From contig NC_059408.1 in the NCBI RefSeq assembly GCF_905220565.1, positions 16,898,008 through 16,962,007 of the forward strand: 64,000 bases of DNA, read 5' to 3'. This document shows positions 10,894 to 25,700 of this stretch, piece after piece; the stretch's first letter is position 1; each line of letters begins with the position of its first letter. The translations under genes and the position numbers were made by a program. This DNA is from Melitaea cinxia. Taxonomy: Eukaryota; Arthropoda; Insecta; Lepidoptera; Nymphalidae. The notes below the pieces were generated by a model. It made no database searches and was not told where the DNA came from. It worked only from the letters and a program-made list of their open reading frames with translations.

Positions 10894-11946
10894 CACAGTT
10901 ATACTCGTACAACATCTCGTTTTGTGGACAATGAGTCTTGCTGACAGAACAAGAATGCTTGGGTAGTGTGCAAGTTACAACCTAATGCCCAGGGGCAGGA
11001 AACAGAAACTTGTAAAAATTATAAAAGATAGCTTTTTATAATTTTTATATAATTATAGCTAAATAAATTTCTAAAGAAATAAATATTAATAATAATATAT
11101 GTAATATTAGAGGTATCTTATGGCTTTTCTCTTTGTCAAAATCTGATGTCCAGCAGATATGGTACCTAAAAGAATAGTAAATCCGACTTTCTTGACTAAT
11201 GAAAATGAGACGGGTTAATGTTGTCTTCTGAAATAAATATTTTAACTGTACATAATGTGAGTTATTTATGTTATGTCGAATTTAAGTCACGACAAATAGA
11301 CACGCTCCACACCCAGAGCCAAAACCGCGCAGTGAAGCAGTGACTTTGGTTAGCCTTTAGATTTAAAGAAAAAGATAGCTCACAAAGAAGCTTAGGATTT
11401 AATGCGGAGTATGTACAGTTGTGATCCTTGTTAAATTGTACTAATTATTAATTATTTGAAATCAGCTTGCTGGTCTGATGTTCTAATCTGATACTCACCA
11501 AGTTACTGATTTCATATAATTCTATGTTGAATACTAGAACATTCCTTGTCACCCATTAAAGAGACGTATATCTTGTTTTAAGTACCTAAGTATCGTTATC
11601 GAAATTTAAGATTAGAGTATTATTGTTATGAGCATCGGCTTATCTCTCCAATAATCCACAGTAATAAATAGCCGACTATTTTTTTGATACGCAAACATGT
11701 TTACCGTTACCGTTTTTTTTTTTTTCGTAACGGAAATGTCTACCTAGAAACTATATTTAATAAACTGGAACATCATTCATTCTAACAAATACCAAACCAA
11801 TGACCTCAATTATAAGGTGCGATACATAACCCGCCAATTTGAGCAAGAGACGTAGGCTATTAGACTTCAAAAGCACTTTCGAATAGTCATTTTACCAATT
11901 ACAATTTTAAAAGTGATTATTATTTTTGAAAGTGGGGCTACCACCG
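10894..11946. other. gene-free
   Basis: Unique-looking AT-rich sequence. I see no exon or repeat. Confidence 0.45.
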
Positions 11947-12586
11947 TTTTTAACCGACTTCCAAAAAAGGAGGAGGTTCTCAATTCGACTGTATTTTATT
12001 TATTTATTTTTTATTTTTATTTTTTTTTTTATGTATGTTACATCAGAACTTTTGACCGGGTGGACCGATTTCGACAAATTTTGTTTTAATCGAAAGGTGG
12101 TGTGTGCCAATTGGTCCCATTTAAATTTATTTGAGATCTAACAACTACTTTTCGAGTTATATCTAATAATGCGTTTTTACTTGACGCTTTTTTCGTCGAC
12201 CTACGTTGTATTATACCGCATAACTTTCTACTGAATGTACCGATTTTGACAATTCTTTTTTTGTTGGAAAGAGGATATCCCTAGTTTGGTACCATGATAA
12301 GGAAACCAGGATCTGATGATGGGATCCCAGACAAATCGAGGGAAACTCTCGAAAATCCGCAACAACTTTTTACTGGGTATACCGATTTTGATAATTTTTG
12401 ATTTAATCGAAAGCTGATGTTTATCATGTGCTCACATATAAATTTTATCGAGATCTGATAACTACTTCTTGAGTAATCTTTGATAACGCGTAGTTACTTG
12501 ACTATTTTGTCGTCGATCTACGTTGTATTACTCGTCGATGTAATTGAAGTCGGTTTTTTTTTTCATTTGCGAGCAAACACAATTAT
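11947..12586 (+). mobile_element. family B, copy 4, near full length
   Basis: Both inverted ends are present (TTTTTAACCGACTTCC on the left; GAAGTCGGTT and the terminal hairpin region on the right). About 640 bp with no reading frame conserved between copies, so it is non-autonomous. Confidence 0.75.
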
Positions 12587-12757
12587 GGAATGGAGATTTA
12601 GAAGAGAAGAATTGGCAAGAAACTCCGCTACTCCTTAAATGTAATTTTAATATAACATTGCTGTTATCTTGCATGAAATACAGCGTCACTAAGTCCACAC
12701 ATCTTTATCAACGATGTAATCCTGCACCGAATAATACGCTTTATCTCTTAATTTGTC

Positions 12758-13234
12758 TTTAACCGACTTCCGAAGGAGGAGGTTCTCAATTCGACAGTTT
12801 TTTTTTATGTATGTTACCTCAGAACTTTTGACCGGGTGGACCGATTTCGACAATTTTTTTTTTAATCGAAAGGTGGTGTGTGTCAATTGGTCCCATTTAA
12901 ATTTATTTGAGATCTAACAACTACTTTTCGAGTTATATCTAATAATGCGTTTTTACTTGACGCTTTTTTCGTCGACCTACGTTGTATTATACCGCATAAC
13001 TTTCTACTGGATGTACCGATTTTAATAATTCTTTTTTTGTTGGAAAGGGGATATCCTTAGTTTGGTACTATGATAAGGATGGGATCCCAGAGAAATCGAG
13101 GGAAACTCTCGAAAATCCGCAATAACTTTTTACTGGGTGTACCGATTTTGACTATTTTTTCGTCGATCTACGTTGTATTACTCGTCGATGAAATTGAAGT
13201 CGGTTTTTTTTCGTTTGTGAGCAAACACAATTAT
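12758..13234 (+). mobile_element. family B, copy 5, internally deleted
   Basis: Both ends are present, but the segment between GTACCGATTTTGA and CTATTTTTTCGTCG (the long AT-rich part of other copies) is missing. It lies about 170 bp after copy 4 in the same orientation. Confidence 0.7.
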
Positions 13235-13938
13235 TTTCAACAAACACTTCAAATTTTTGTGGAAACATTTTCATAATTGTTCGTGGAATTTTGTTACAGA
13301 TCCGAATACTATAACCCAGAAGTTAAACATATAGTGGACGAGACTGGACAATTTGGACCTAACGTACACAGTAGATACAGCTAATTGTGAAGTTTTACAG
13401 AGTTATATCTATCTTGCGTTTACTATCTCTAGTACAGGGAGATATGGGGACGAAATCAATTGACGGAGCGAAATCGCCAGATCGACTGTAGAACGGCAGG
13501 GAAAGAGCGACAGAAAAGTTACCAAGAAAACAATAAAACTCTGATTGCTACGAGCTTTATATCACAGTTGTACGAGCGACCAACCTGTTTATGTACCGAT
13601 TCATATTGCAAAGGATTATGAGATTGCAAAGCAAGTGCTCGTTGAATCTCCATGACAACGAAGCTGCGTCGTAAGGGCTGTAAACACAATTGAATTGCAA
13701 TGATAAAATATAATGAAGAAAGCATAAAGGTTATTCCAATAAAATAAGCGTATTTATATGAATTTGTATACCTTGATCTTTAAAAAAAAAACAGAATATC
13801 AATTGGTGGTATGAAATCCTTCCTATCAAAGTTCGATTCACATTCTACCTTGTTTTTTTTGAGTTCTTATTCTACTTGGTCACGAGCGTAAGTGTAAAAT
13901 ATATACGTATAATTTATGTGCACAATTATCAAAAAATG
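13235..13938. other. gene-free
   Basis: A short minus-strand open frame at 13519-13725 has no recognisable domain and no support. Nothing else is seen. Confidence 0.4.
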
Positions 13939-14144
13939 AGTGTGCTTTAGACTACAATAGTGAAATAAAACTTCAGCACAATATACTCTGGCTATGAGAG
14001 AAAGAGAGAAGAAAATGTGTGCTCGCACCTTTTTATCATGCTCCGTTAACCTCGCCCGATCACACTTTTCATAACGCTCGCGTCACGCATTCACCAGCTT
14101 ACTAACCAAGTCTAGCGTATGTAAACAAGTTTAACTTCAAAAAT
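13939..14144 (+). repeat. family G, copy 1
   Basis: It begins GAGTGTGCTTTAGAC, holds CTCGCCCGATCACACTTTTC and TCACGCATTCACCAGC, and ends near AACTTCAAAAAT. These blocks recur at 14816, 21492, 27998 and 44908. Confidence 0.6.
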
Positions 14145-14815
14145 ATGTAGCTGTATCAATTGGTTGTAACCAAAACAAAGGCAGTAATTTGCCTATTTTA
14201 GGAACAGACAGCCGTGTGTATGATGTCCTACAGCTCGTTTCCATGGTCGTCCTCAGGGTGGTGGCTGCACATACGACGACTCGCCAAACAAGCTCGCCCC
14301 TATCACGCGCGATGAGCCGGATACTGTCAACAGCCCGTATATCGCGCACTCTGTTTACTGCAGTTTTGTTTGGAGGTTGTTGAGAACAAAACAGGAGAAC
14401 AATACCTTTGACAGTGATTAATAGGACTTTATTTTATTATTTCGTTTATCTTATTCATTTATTAATTAAAACTTTTTGTCTCTCTACTAAACATAGGGTT
14501 GTTAGCGAGTCATTCTTAGTCTTCTATTTAGGAGCAAAACTTTATCTGCCAGATTTGTTTGTTCTAGGCTTAATCATGATAATACTATTAGCTCCTATAA
14601 ATCATGAAAGTTTAACAGTTTGTTAATCGAATCAATTTACACTGGAAGTTCCACAGAATTACTTTTATTTACGTTATGTCACTTATCGTAACAGAAATAT
14701 TATATTAATTAGTAAATAATCATTTTTAGTGTTATAAAATTATTGTTTCATTTATTATACTCGACCGCACTTGACTTACTCCCAGGTATATTAGTAATAT
14801 AATAAATTAAAAAAA

Positions 14816-14969
14816 CGACTGTGCTTTAGACCACATGACTGAAGTAAGATTTCTTTAGCTCCATCTAATTTATATTTCCACTCCCGTTCGTCTCGCCTGA
14901 TTACACTTTTCGTAACGCTCTCGCCACGCATTAACCAGCTTACTCGAAAAAAGGTTTATTTCAAAAATT
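14816..14969 (+). repeat. family G, copy 2 (shortened)
   Basis: It has GTGCTTTAGACCACATGACT, TCGCCTGATTACACTTTTCG and the CACGCATTAACCAGCTTACT block. It is less than 700 bp from copy 1 and in the same orientation. Confidence 0.6.
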
Positions 14970-15029
14970 TCTAAAAATATATGATCAGTAACAATAAAAT
15001 AGAATTGACTAATAATGACAATAATATGC

Positions 15030-15560
15030 AATGGTTACGTAGCCTGTCCAACACGCCGCAGAGTTTCCTCGCTACGGCGGGAGCGGCTCCGGCGCGGGCG
15101 ACTCATCACTAATTAACATGTTTTCCTCTCGAGGGCTCATCACTTCAAGGCGCCGATTTCTCTTTGTCAACTGTGAAGACGATAAACTCGCTCGGAAAAT
15201 TTTTCTCAGTCATTACAGTACTCCTTTGTGTCCGCCCTCGCCTCGCGACGAGACGCTTGTGCTCTAATGACCGATTAGGCGATAAATGAAACGAGGAATG
15301 CTTTTGTTCTCTTTTTATTTGGAAACTCGAGATATTAACATTAGTTGAGTTATAAATTCATTCTAGCGTAAAGTCTAAACAACCTGCTTGCAAGTCCAGT
15401 CTCGGCCCGGGAGCCCGCTTCGCCTCTCTAACGACTTACGTGCTAATATTAATATAACTTTTATTATATATATTACATCGGATCACCGTCAGTTGCACTG
15501 CTTATTGCTATAGTGAGTGTCGCGACCGCGGCCGCGCGGCGCGGGGCGCGCTCGCCAACT
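15030..15560. other. GC-rich islands downstream of Dok7
   Basis: Two GC-rich stretches (about 15040-15260 and 15500-15560) stand out from the AT-rich surroundings. They contain TAATTA-type motifs and no exon. They could be regulatory or a 3'-flanking open-chromatin site; this is inference only. Confidence 0.3.
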
Positions 15561-16743
15561 AGGAAAACTTCAGACTTTAAATATCTTAAATAAACTCCAA
15601 ATATCAAAATACATCGTAAATAACGGAAAACGTGATAGTCGTTGTACGCTGAGAATAAATACATTTACAATATTCTTGTCTCTAAATATTTGTTATAAAA
15701 CACCACACGCTGCTTTTATACATGTGATCAGCAAGTATAAATGACTAGAAATAAGACCGCCGCACTCGGCCGCTGCTTTTTCAGGCTTCGGCTCGACGAT
15801 CAGAGCGTCGGGTCTTGTATAGTTATCTACGTTATTAACCTGTTACATAATTCGTATAGTTTATTTCTTCAATAACAATTTTTGTTTCTATCATGCTCAA
15901 TTATATATTTGTAACATTTTTTCATTGTAACACAAAAAAAAACTTTATAAATTATTTTATTACTTAATGTCCTTTAACGTTAGCCTCTACAGTAAAACTA
16001 GTTTTAAATTTAGTTTAGTTTTATAAATCGGTACCAAAACTTTTAAAAAGACATGAATATCTGTTATCGCTCTAAGCTCATATTGTATATTCGATTTTAA
16101 TAACAAAACTGTTTCATTATAAAACATTTTTTTTATTGGAAGGTGAACAGCATTTTTTTTTTTCTTTTAAATTACATAACGCAAATATAATGAAGATGGT
16201 TACATTTAGAAAAGTTGAGAGGTCGTGAAGCAACAATTAAAAACGTTTGCCATTTTTAAATATGAGACTAAATTGGGACAGAAATAACATCACGAAAATT
16301 GGCACTCTTGGAGACAGACCTTGGACGGATCGTGCTTAAGACAAAACGATGACAGGTCTTCGTAAATAAGTTGAGTGTTCGATATAAGGAAAGGTACGTG
16401 TGACGTGGGATATGGGGTCGCAGCAACGATCAGATACTGAGACTAGAATAAATTAGGCGGTATGACTAGATACAAAATAATGAACAATACAAATATACCG
16501 TTAGTGCTAACGTTGGATACCAAGCGTCTCACACAGTTCGATACGATTTACATTATTATTTACTATCAGTTAACAATAAATAAATGCACTAAATCGAAGT
16601 TAAATCTACAAAATAAAAACTAAATGAACAGAGATTACATAACTAGTATAAAAAATATAGTTCTTGAGTATTAAATATTCTCTGCCAAATATTAAATGGC
16701 TACGAAAGTGATTCAGTAAAAAAAAGCATTACAAGGCTGCTGA
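15561..16743 (-). other. Dok7 3' flank and probable 3' UTR
   Basis: This is the sequence after the Dok7 stop codon in gene direction. It is AT-rich and non-coding. A candidate AATAAA on the minus strand lies at 16132-16137, about 600 bases beyond the stop. I cannot fix the transcript end from sequence alone. Confidence 0.35.
16132..16137 (-). terminator. candidate polyadenylation signal of Dok7
   Basis: AATAAA on the gene strand, about 600 bases after the stop. Such hexamers are common by chance in sequence this AT-rich. Confidence 0.25.
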
Positions 16744-19700
16744 CTACGGGAGATTTGAATATGCATGCGGTTGTGTCGACCGCAGGCCGGCGGCGAGGCG
16801 CGGCGCCAGCGGCTGGTACTCCTTGCCGGAGCGCGGCCGCAGCGTACTCGTCGTTTGACGCATAACTCTACCGAATAAACTTCATGTTATTCACGACACA
16901 CTTCGTTTCCACCATAATTTTTATAGATAGATCATCAAAAGATATGCATAACTCACCGCATAGTTATAGGAGTGTCTGACGATGAATGCGAAGAACAAAT
17001 GGAAAGGGTTTCAATATAGTCCGACATATCGGAAGTGCCGCTGGATGTGCTATGCGTATCCATGACACCTGCGTGACAAACACAATTGCGAAATAAGTTT
17101 CAGACATTTTATTAATATAAATATTAAAGAGCAATGGTAGTCAATACGTAGTTCCAGTTAATGAAAAGAATATTAAGTTTCAAAATTACCTCTGAGAGGC
17201 TTGACGATGAGTACAGGAACCTCTGCTTCAGCCGAACAACATTTGTGTGTAGCGGGTGGTGAATTTCTTGTCCCTCCGGAAGAACGCGAACGACGAAGGG
17301 GTGTACCTCGTGGAGAATCCGTCGCACGTCGGGCTGTTCGATACCTTCTTCGAGTAGCTGCAGTCGTTGCTGGCAGCTCAAAATCTGCAGCATTAGGCGC
17401 CGTTTCACCACGTAGAGACCAACTAGATACACCTGAATCGTTCGAACTCGATGAATCCCTATTTCCGCCCGCTGTTACTGTTATGCCTTTCGCTTTAGAC
17501 GCCTCTGAACTGTCGGCATCCGAATGTTTGCTTGTGGCACAGTCACAGGGTGTGTTTGTTTCCCGCACACCTATATCACGTAAAGTTTCGATGGATGAAG
17601 CTGAACCTCTGCTTCCGACGCTACCGTCAAATTCTTTAACATCGTCAAGGAATCTTGATGAATCGGCAGAACTAGATCTTTTTCTAAATTCGGCACGATC
17701 TCGCACCGCTCGCAACTCTACATGTTCTCCAGCAGACAATATATTGGGGCGAGAATCTTCTGGTCCAGATAACGTTGGATTACTGGCAGACTTCTCATCA
17801 AGTAGTCTACTTATAGGATTTTTTGCTGGATATTTCAAAGTATGGAAACCAAAACTACCGATAGGAGACATTGGTGTATATCCAGAATGTAAGGACTTGT
17901 CTTGTTCAAATTTATTGCTGCCTAATGAGTTCGGTTCCATCATTAAATACTCATCGTTAGAACTTTTTTGATTTGATTTTTCATCATTATCTTCTTTTTG
18001 ATGACCACATTTATTACACATGGTTTTTCCTCTTATTTTAGTGAATCCCATTATAGGTTTTAAATTTGTACTAAGAGCATTAAGCTCTGACTGTGTAACA
18101 CCAGCTTTCCTTAATAAATCTTTCGCGTTTTCATAATGTTCTAAGGACAAAGCAAAATTTAGATTTTCGTAATTCGCTTGAGGACCCTCGTCGATCTCAA
18201 ACACTCTCGCATCAAGACTGCGACTCATTGTATCGCTAGGGGTCAAACAGGACTCGTTCGGAGTTTTTCTCTTTGTTTTCCTTGATAAGTCCACAGTAGC
18301 ATAAAGTGCACTTCGATCACTAGTATTTGGTATGACGTTTTCTTTATTCTTCACTGTTTTGTTTTCGGTTTCCTTGTCATCAGTGTTTCTGTTACAATAA
18401 GGTAATTTAATCCAATTGTTTGCCCAATCAGTTACTCTTTGACATGGACAGTTTGTTGGTTGAAAACTTTCATCTGTATTTATTACTGTTGGTTGTTTTA
18501 TCTTTTTCCCTAATTTTAGTAAACAACCACAAGGCTTCTTCAGTATAAGCGTATTTGTATTTGAACTCTTTGTAATTTGAAACAATTCACTATTAAGACA
18601 TTCTTTGAGTCTTTTTGGAGTATCGTAGTACTCTCCTTCTACCTATTAACAAATAAAAAACAATAACTTATTAGATTGAACAACTTATTAAAGTATAAAT
18701 AAATAGTTATTGAAAGATAAACAAGTTTATTAATTTTACTTTTGTACTAATTACCTCAGCTGACGGTATTTTTGGCACATCATAATTTTCGTAAGGACCA
18801 ATATTTGTTGCATTATTTTCGCCAATTGACGACAGATGACCGTGAGTAAACGACCTAATAGGTAAAGGCATAGGTGGCTTTTTTGTGAGATTTAATTCTA
18901 ATCGTAATGGCTTTGGAGGTCGATCCGGCGGTCTGTCTAGGGAACACCGGCAGACATCCTCTTTGTTAGAGCCATCTTTTTGCTTTTCATTACTTAAAAT
19001 TGCATCAGTTGACGTCATTTCATTGTTATCGTATTCATCAACTGCTTCCATAGTCCACGCCGGACTGAAATGTTTAGCTCCAGGTGTTAAAGCAGCTGTC
19101 GATGACCTAGACAAAGCTCCTAATTTTGATATACAACTCATACATCTTTCTAACATAACGTTTCCATTTCCGTTCCAAGGAGTTGTCTCAGCACCATCAA
19201 TGGTTTCATTTACAGATGCCGTATCACCTAACCCCATATCTGGAAAGTGTGTTCGTTCTGCGGAAGGCCAGTACGGTGAGATTGCACCCAAGTCATCTCC
19301 GATGCAAGGATCTTCATATAGTCGCAAGTCTGTTGGTGGCAGTGATCTGTCTATTGTGTTTAATTCTAATCTTCGCGAGTCTGATGTTTTAAATGATTTA
19401 TGAGAGTGAGGACTGTGAAGACCTGTTAAAATTTTCAGTATATTAATAAATAACATACTTCATCATTATGTTACATAAAAAGACAAAGACAGTAATAAGT
19501 ATATTTTTAAAAATCGATCTACCTTTCTTGGACCCTAATGGTCTTCTTCTTGGTGACAACTGTCCTCTAGACGCCAGATCAAAGTCACGAGCTATTTCAG
19601 TGGCTTGATCGGTCACCAGCACATGCAGACCTTCGCCCTTCCCACAATGTGACCCACCCTCAAAACAGAATCGTCCATCGACTACGCCGTATCGTCTATT

Positions 19701-22700
19701 TAAAAAAAAAATAAGATTATAGCAATTTAAAGCTACTAAACATGATGATTATTATTACCACATCAATATTACCTCAGATGCGCAATTTCCCACACACCCA
19801 GCAAACGTGGTGGCACACCAGAGGTCAAAGCAAAACGGCGATGATACAGGTGAAGGCGAGCTGGGCCCGCCGCCAATCTCTTACCACCTGCACTTGCCCC
19901 ACCTGAACCCACCAGTACGAGGTACTGTCGCGCTTCTCCGAGTTGAGCACCGACTTTTACCTGATTGAAATTAGATTTTTTCTTTAAATTGATCTATCTG
20001 ACATTTCGTTTTACCTATTAAACATAACAAAAAGGCGAACCAAAATAAAGAAGAAAATTCGGTTTATAAGGATTTTGTTAGTACCTGCCATTGTATGAGT
20101 CTCTCGCGCGTCTCGAACGCGAGCACAGCCGTGAAGTCTCGGCACAGCAGCGCGAGTGTGTGCGAGTGCTTGTCGAGCGTGAAGCCCGCCTCGCAGCCCA
20201 GGAACTGCTGCAGCGACAGGGACGCCTTGCTGGCCGCGCCGCCCCACCGCGCCTTCGAGTCGCGGTACACTTGCAGGTGCACGCAGTCTACACACAAACA
20301 TACATTGATCGAAGATTTGCGTTGTCATCCCCTTAACAAAATAGTAAAATTCAAATGTACCGTAGCGATCCTCTCGTAACATTTCAAGTCATCGATCCTT
20401 CATAAAAAAACTGTGTCCCGAAAAAGGGATCGAGTTACATTCTTCGTATTTTATGGAGTTGAAAATAAGCGTTACGAAAACCTTTGTAGCGGAGTCAGAT
20501 ACGCGCGAATTATTATAAACGAGTACTTATGAGTGAGGGCTGACTTTCTCATTTTTCTAAGAACTTCCTTGTCATTTATGTCATATATGAGTTAAGCTTC
20601 AAGTTGTTTGGGGCAAACTATACAAGTTAACTATTACGTAACATTTACATTTTTTGTTATTTTATTTGTTACTTAAATATAATATCTATCTGTTAATATT
20701 TAACCTATTTATAAAGATTTAACAAGGTTAGGTTAGACAAAAAGTACTGATATCCCGTCTGGTATTCATTCCCTACTTCCAGTTTTAAAATCCAAGAAAC
20801 TAAACCGGAGGAGCACCTTATTCATAATTTTGAAAGTGTTCAAAATATTTTTTCTTTATTTTAAATAAAATCTCAAAACTTAAATAATAATAATAATAAA
20901 GCCGTTTATTGCATGCAAGAGTAGTATACATCCATAGTATAGAGATAATAGAAAAAAGAAAAGAAAAATAATTATGTTATTTACACGTGTTACACTTATT
21001 TATTATTAAAACCCAAAAATTAATTAAAATATTTTTTAGCAAGTCTCATGCAATATAATAACAACATGTATAAATATGCTATGCAGCTCCCTCATACATA
21101 ACGAGTTAACCGATTTAATAAGTAACTGATTTATAGATTCAGAATTCCACTTGATAAAAAAACCGGAAACGAAACCACACAGTTTATTAGTACTAACACT
21201 TGTGCGGGAATATTTGTTTACTTAACGTCGAGTCAGTGCGACGCAGTGTTTGTGAGTGTCCTTTAATGAGCGGCTAATGACGTTACGTAATAGGATGCTG
21301 CGAGCAGCGGTCAGCGGCCACACAGGACGACCGGGTACGGGGCGAGCCAGATGTTTCAATTAATTTACTGCACGAGCGGCAGTGGGGCTGAAGCACTAGC
21401 GTGGATTTAGAAGAAAGCATTACATAGTTATGAGTTGTGTGCTGGTATTGGTAAATATTGAAATTAAAAGAAGTTTCTTATTTTGTAAATTTTTTTGAAG
21501 TATAACTTCTTTACGCATGCTTGACTTGGGGAGTAAGCTGGTGAATGCGTGACAAAAGCGTTACAAAAAGTGTAGATGGGTGAGGCGAACGGAGCGAGAG
21601 AGAGAGGTGCGAGCACACATTGTCTTCCTGTCTTTCTCTCAATGCCAGCTACGTTTCGTATATCTAAGACACAGTGTAGGCCTATTATGCAGGCCTATTG
21701 CTAAAAAAGTTTTACTTCAGGCATACGGTCTAAAGCACACTCGTTTTTTTACAAACTCTTTTTTAATTTTTATAAATCCTTGCCATTAACATTATGAAAC
21801 AAAGATTTGTACATTAATATAATCTCATTAGTTGGTCGCAACTTTCGACGTATTTTGTACAAATATTTTCATCAAGATAATTTTATTGAATACTAGCGGC
21901 CCGCTCCGCCTTCGCACGGATATAAAATATATGTCATTTACTGAAAAAATGATTAAAATCGATCCAGTAGTTTTGATTTATTCATTAATGCCCGGGGCCC
22001 GCACGCGTTAACTTTAGAGTAAAACAATTCTTCTTTTCCTAAACCATGAAAATTTCTTGTTATCTTTGGAATATGTATCTAAATTCATACACTACATTTT
22101 TGCTTATTTACTTTTTATACTATACTTATAGGCACGCTCCCGCCGCCCCGGCCGGCCGGAACCTCCGCAAACGCTACGTCCCGCAATTTTTAAATCAGTA
22201 ATATCTTCGAAAATATTCATTTAAATTATATCCTGTAGAGGGCCATATAGATCTATATTAAATCAACAATGTATTTAAGGTAGTTAATTAAATAAGGATT
22301 AATGCTGTCTTGGTTAAAATCACTTCGAAAATTCGCCATTATTTGTCGTAAAAAGTAAACGACAATAATTGTGTTTGCTCGCAAACGAAAAAAAAACCGA
22401 CTTCAATTACATCGACAAGTAAATACAACGTAGATCGACGAAAAAATAGTCAAGCAACTACGCGTTATCAAAGATTACTCAAAAAGTAGTTATCAGATCT
22501 CGATAAAATTTATATGTGACCAGATGATAAACATCAGCTTTCGATTAAATTAAAAATTATCAAAATCGGTACACCCAGTATAAAGTTATTACGGATTTTC
22601 GAGAGTTTCCCTCGATTTCTCTGGGATCTCATCATCAAATCATGGTTTCCTTATCAAGGTACCAAACTAGGGATATCCCCTTTCCAACAAAAAAAGAATT

Positions 22701-25700
22701 ATCAAAATCGGTACATCCAGTAGAAAGTTATGCGGTATAATACAACGTAGGTCAACGAAAAAGCGTCAAGTAAAAACGCATTATTAGATATAACTCGAAA
22801 AGTAATTGTTAGATCTCAAATAAATTTAAATGGGACCAATTGGCACACACCACCTTTCGATTAAAACAAAATTTGTCGAAATCGGTCTACCCGGTCAAAA
22901 GTTCTGATGTAACATACATAAAATAAAAAAAAATACAGTCGAATTGAGAACCTCCTCCTTTTTTGGAAGTCGGTTAAAAAAATGTTATTGTGGGATATGC
23001 ATAAGAGATAGACATATACCATAGCGGAGTTTCCTGTAGACCTTTTCAATCTGTACAATACTTAGTACATTATTTTGATAAATCTCGTAGGGTTCAGCCT
23101 GCGTTTACAATGTAAGCGGAAAAAATGTAATTATTTACGACATCTCATTAGAAACCTCAAAAATAACAGTATTTCTCCACTATTTAATGGATGTTATTAT
23201 ACATATAAACCTTCCTCTTCGATCACTCTATCTATTAAAAAAACCGCATTAAAATCAGTTGCGTAGTTTTAAAGATTTAAGCATACATAGAGACATAGGG
23301 ATATAGGGCAGAGAAAGCGACTTTGTTTTATAACTATGTAGTGAAATATAAGTTTCTTACTAAAATTTATTAAGCACTTGTTTAACTTACTAAGCGGTTC
23401 ATTCGCATATTCTAAATTCATAATTATATTTCTTAATATACGCACATTTTAACGCTACAATTTATTATAATTATTAAAAAACTACACTAGTTAAAATCCA
23501 TCAGAGAGCTCGGCCGACGTGTCCTGTCCTGTTTCGTTGCGGCTTCTTCGGCACGTTTCATTCGTGCGCGCTTTGTTCGCGTCGCAGCCATCGGCTCCGT
23601 CCACATTTACTACTACTACTACACGATTTGAGCTTATCGCATCAAGACATGCTCCATTTGACTCCACCGACTACCGCTTGTATCGTGTTTGTGATCGGAC
23701 GATTGTTTCCGACTAGCGCTTCAATACTTTCAGCGCAGGTGAATTTATAACCAATATCGCGACACCGCTTAACTTATCATTTTAGTGCAACAAAGTTTTT
23801 AAATAAAAGCGCATAGATGTTTGTATTGTGTTGACTCTATTTACATAAACGTCTCTTGGTGCGACGACTGTTTGTGGGAATGTAGCGGGACAGTGAGAGA
23901 ATGTCACGGTTCAACAAATAAAGATATCGTTTTCAAAGATAATGTAACAGATTGTCTATGACTGCAAATAAAAGGGCAACAGATAACGAGGGTCTTGCGC
24001 CCCCTACAATCCCCGCGCCGAGTATCGCTTACTTGCCGGCCCGCGCTCTCTAACAAGCTCTTCGACTTATATTCTTGTCATTCTTCCTGCCGACGAGTTA
24101 CGAGTGCTTACAAAAGGACACTTTGTGACATTGTCTGTGTACTGTCAGACGGAGACCCGCGGAACTAGGAGTCAAGACTTTTTTTTCCTCGTCTAAACTT
24201 TACCGGTGAAGTCCTAATGAGAAACTGTGTCAATTTATTACTTGTTCTACGACATCCTCAAACTCAGGCAACTTTTTTTAACTAACCCTACAAATTACTT
24301 GGTAGACATTAAAATAATTGTTATCTCATTGTTGTATTTAACGAAATAATTCCGAAACTAATCGTTCCGCCGAGAGTCAGCGGCGTGACCGCCGGTGACA
24401 TTCGTAATTCGGTACTAACATACAATTTTAAATTTAAATTAGCGGTAAATGGTATTAAATTTTATGCAGCGGCCGTGTCGTTCAATTAATACGTTTAAAT
24501 AATGCGGAGTCAAATTAAAACGCGATCGTTAGAGGCCGGCCTGTGGGGCTGCAATTTGCGTTCCAACGAGCGCTGTAATTAATGAACTCACAGCACTGCG
24601 AGCTACGGCGCACTCCACCGCTGGCTGACGTAGAGCGAGCGTGATCTAGCTGTGACCTTATCCTGATACTGTGTAGTATCAGTAATTGTGATGATAGCCG
24701 ATGTTCTTTTAGGTATATTAAGCAAAGCTAAATGTCTCGACAAAAATGAAAATCTGTCGTTAGAAAAAAATAAAACAGAACTTGCGATTTGAGCAACTCA
24801 TCTACCATCGATCAATGTTTTTAAAGACCTTTACAATAACAAAAATTACATGCATCAAAATTGTGCAGATATTCAAATATAAAACACTAAAAATAAAACT
24901 ATTAAAAATAAACAGTTTGAAGTAAATGTGATAACACAACAGAAAGTCAATTAACGAACAGATTCGATTCAACATTTCAAAATAAATACGGTATTGAAAT
25001 AAAAACATGTAGAGCAGTGATTTGAATGGCAACAAATGCAAATTTTGACAAATAATAATCATATACCTTTTAATCTGAATGACAAAGGTCAATTGCTCCT
25101 AAAGGATAAACAAAGTTGAAAAATCGAAAAGCAACAAAGACGTGCACCGCGCTGGTGATCTCTAAACGCTCATCAATATTTATGCAATCTCGACACTCAC
25201 GCAGTACGCTGTTCCTGCGAGCGCGCCCTGCATGCGGAGGGCGCTGTTCTCATTTCGCCCTTCGCTCGTCCCCTCTGACCCGCTCCGCTCCCGGGAGCCG
25301 CGTGCCGAGACTTATCGCGTCTAACAATGCACCGCTTCCCCGTATCGGAGCTTGACAATAAAGAGCGAGGTCCTTTATAATTAGTGAGGATGTAGTTTTC
25401 TCATGAATAACCTCACATTTTTGTCTTTAGTGGATTTCCTACTTGTCATCCATCTCTATTGGACTGCTCCGTTGTATGTTCCGTTAAAAAAGTTTGTCAA
25501 GTAACCGACATTGCTACCGCTCGTTCCTTAGCAACCGGGATTCAAAACTAAGGGTCATTTCAATGCTAAAAATTTAATCGTTATTTTTTTACAAATTAGA
25601 TAGTCATGAGTCACTGAGTCACAAGTAGGTTCGGTGTTCATTTAGTTCAATAAAGTACAAAACACTAGTACAAGGTACTGAATTTTTAAAAAAAAATTAA

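Noticed and set aside
17201..17971. A 256-codon plus-strand open frame
   Set aside because: It lies opposite the large Dok7 exon and has no domain; it is an antisense by-product of that exon's codon use.
18885..19403. A 172-codon plus-strand open frame
   Set aside because: Antisense to Dok7 exon 6, with no recognisable domain.
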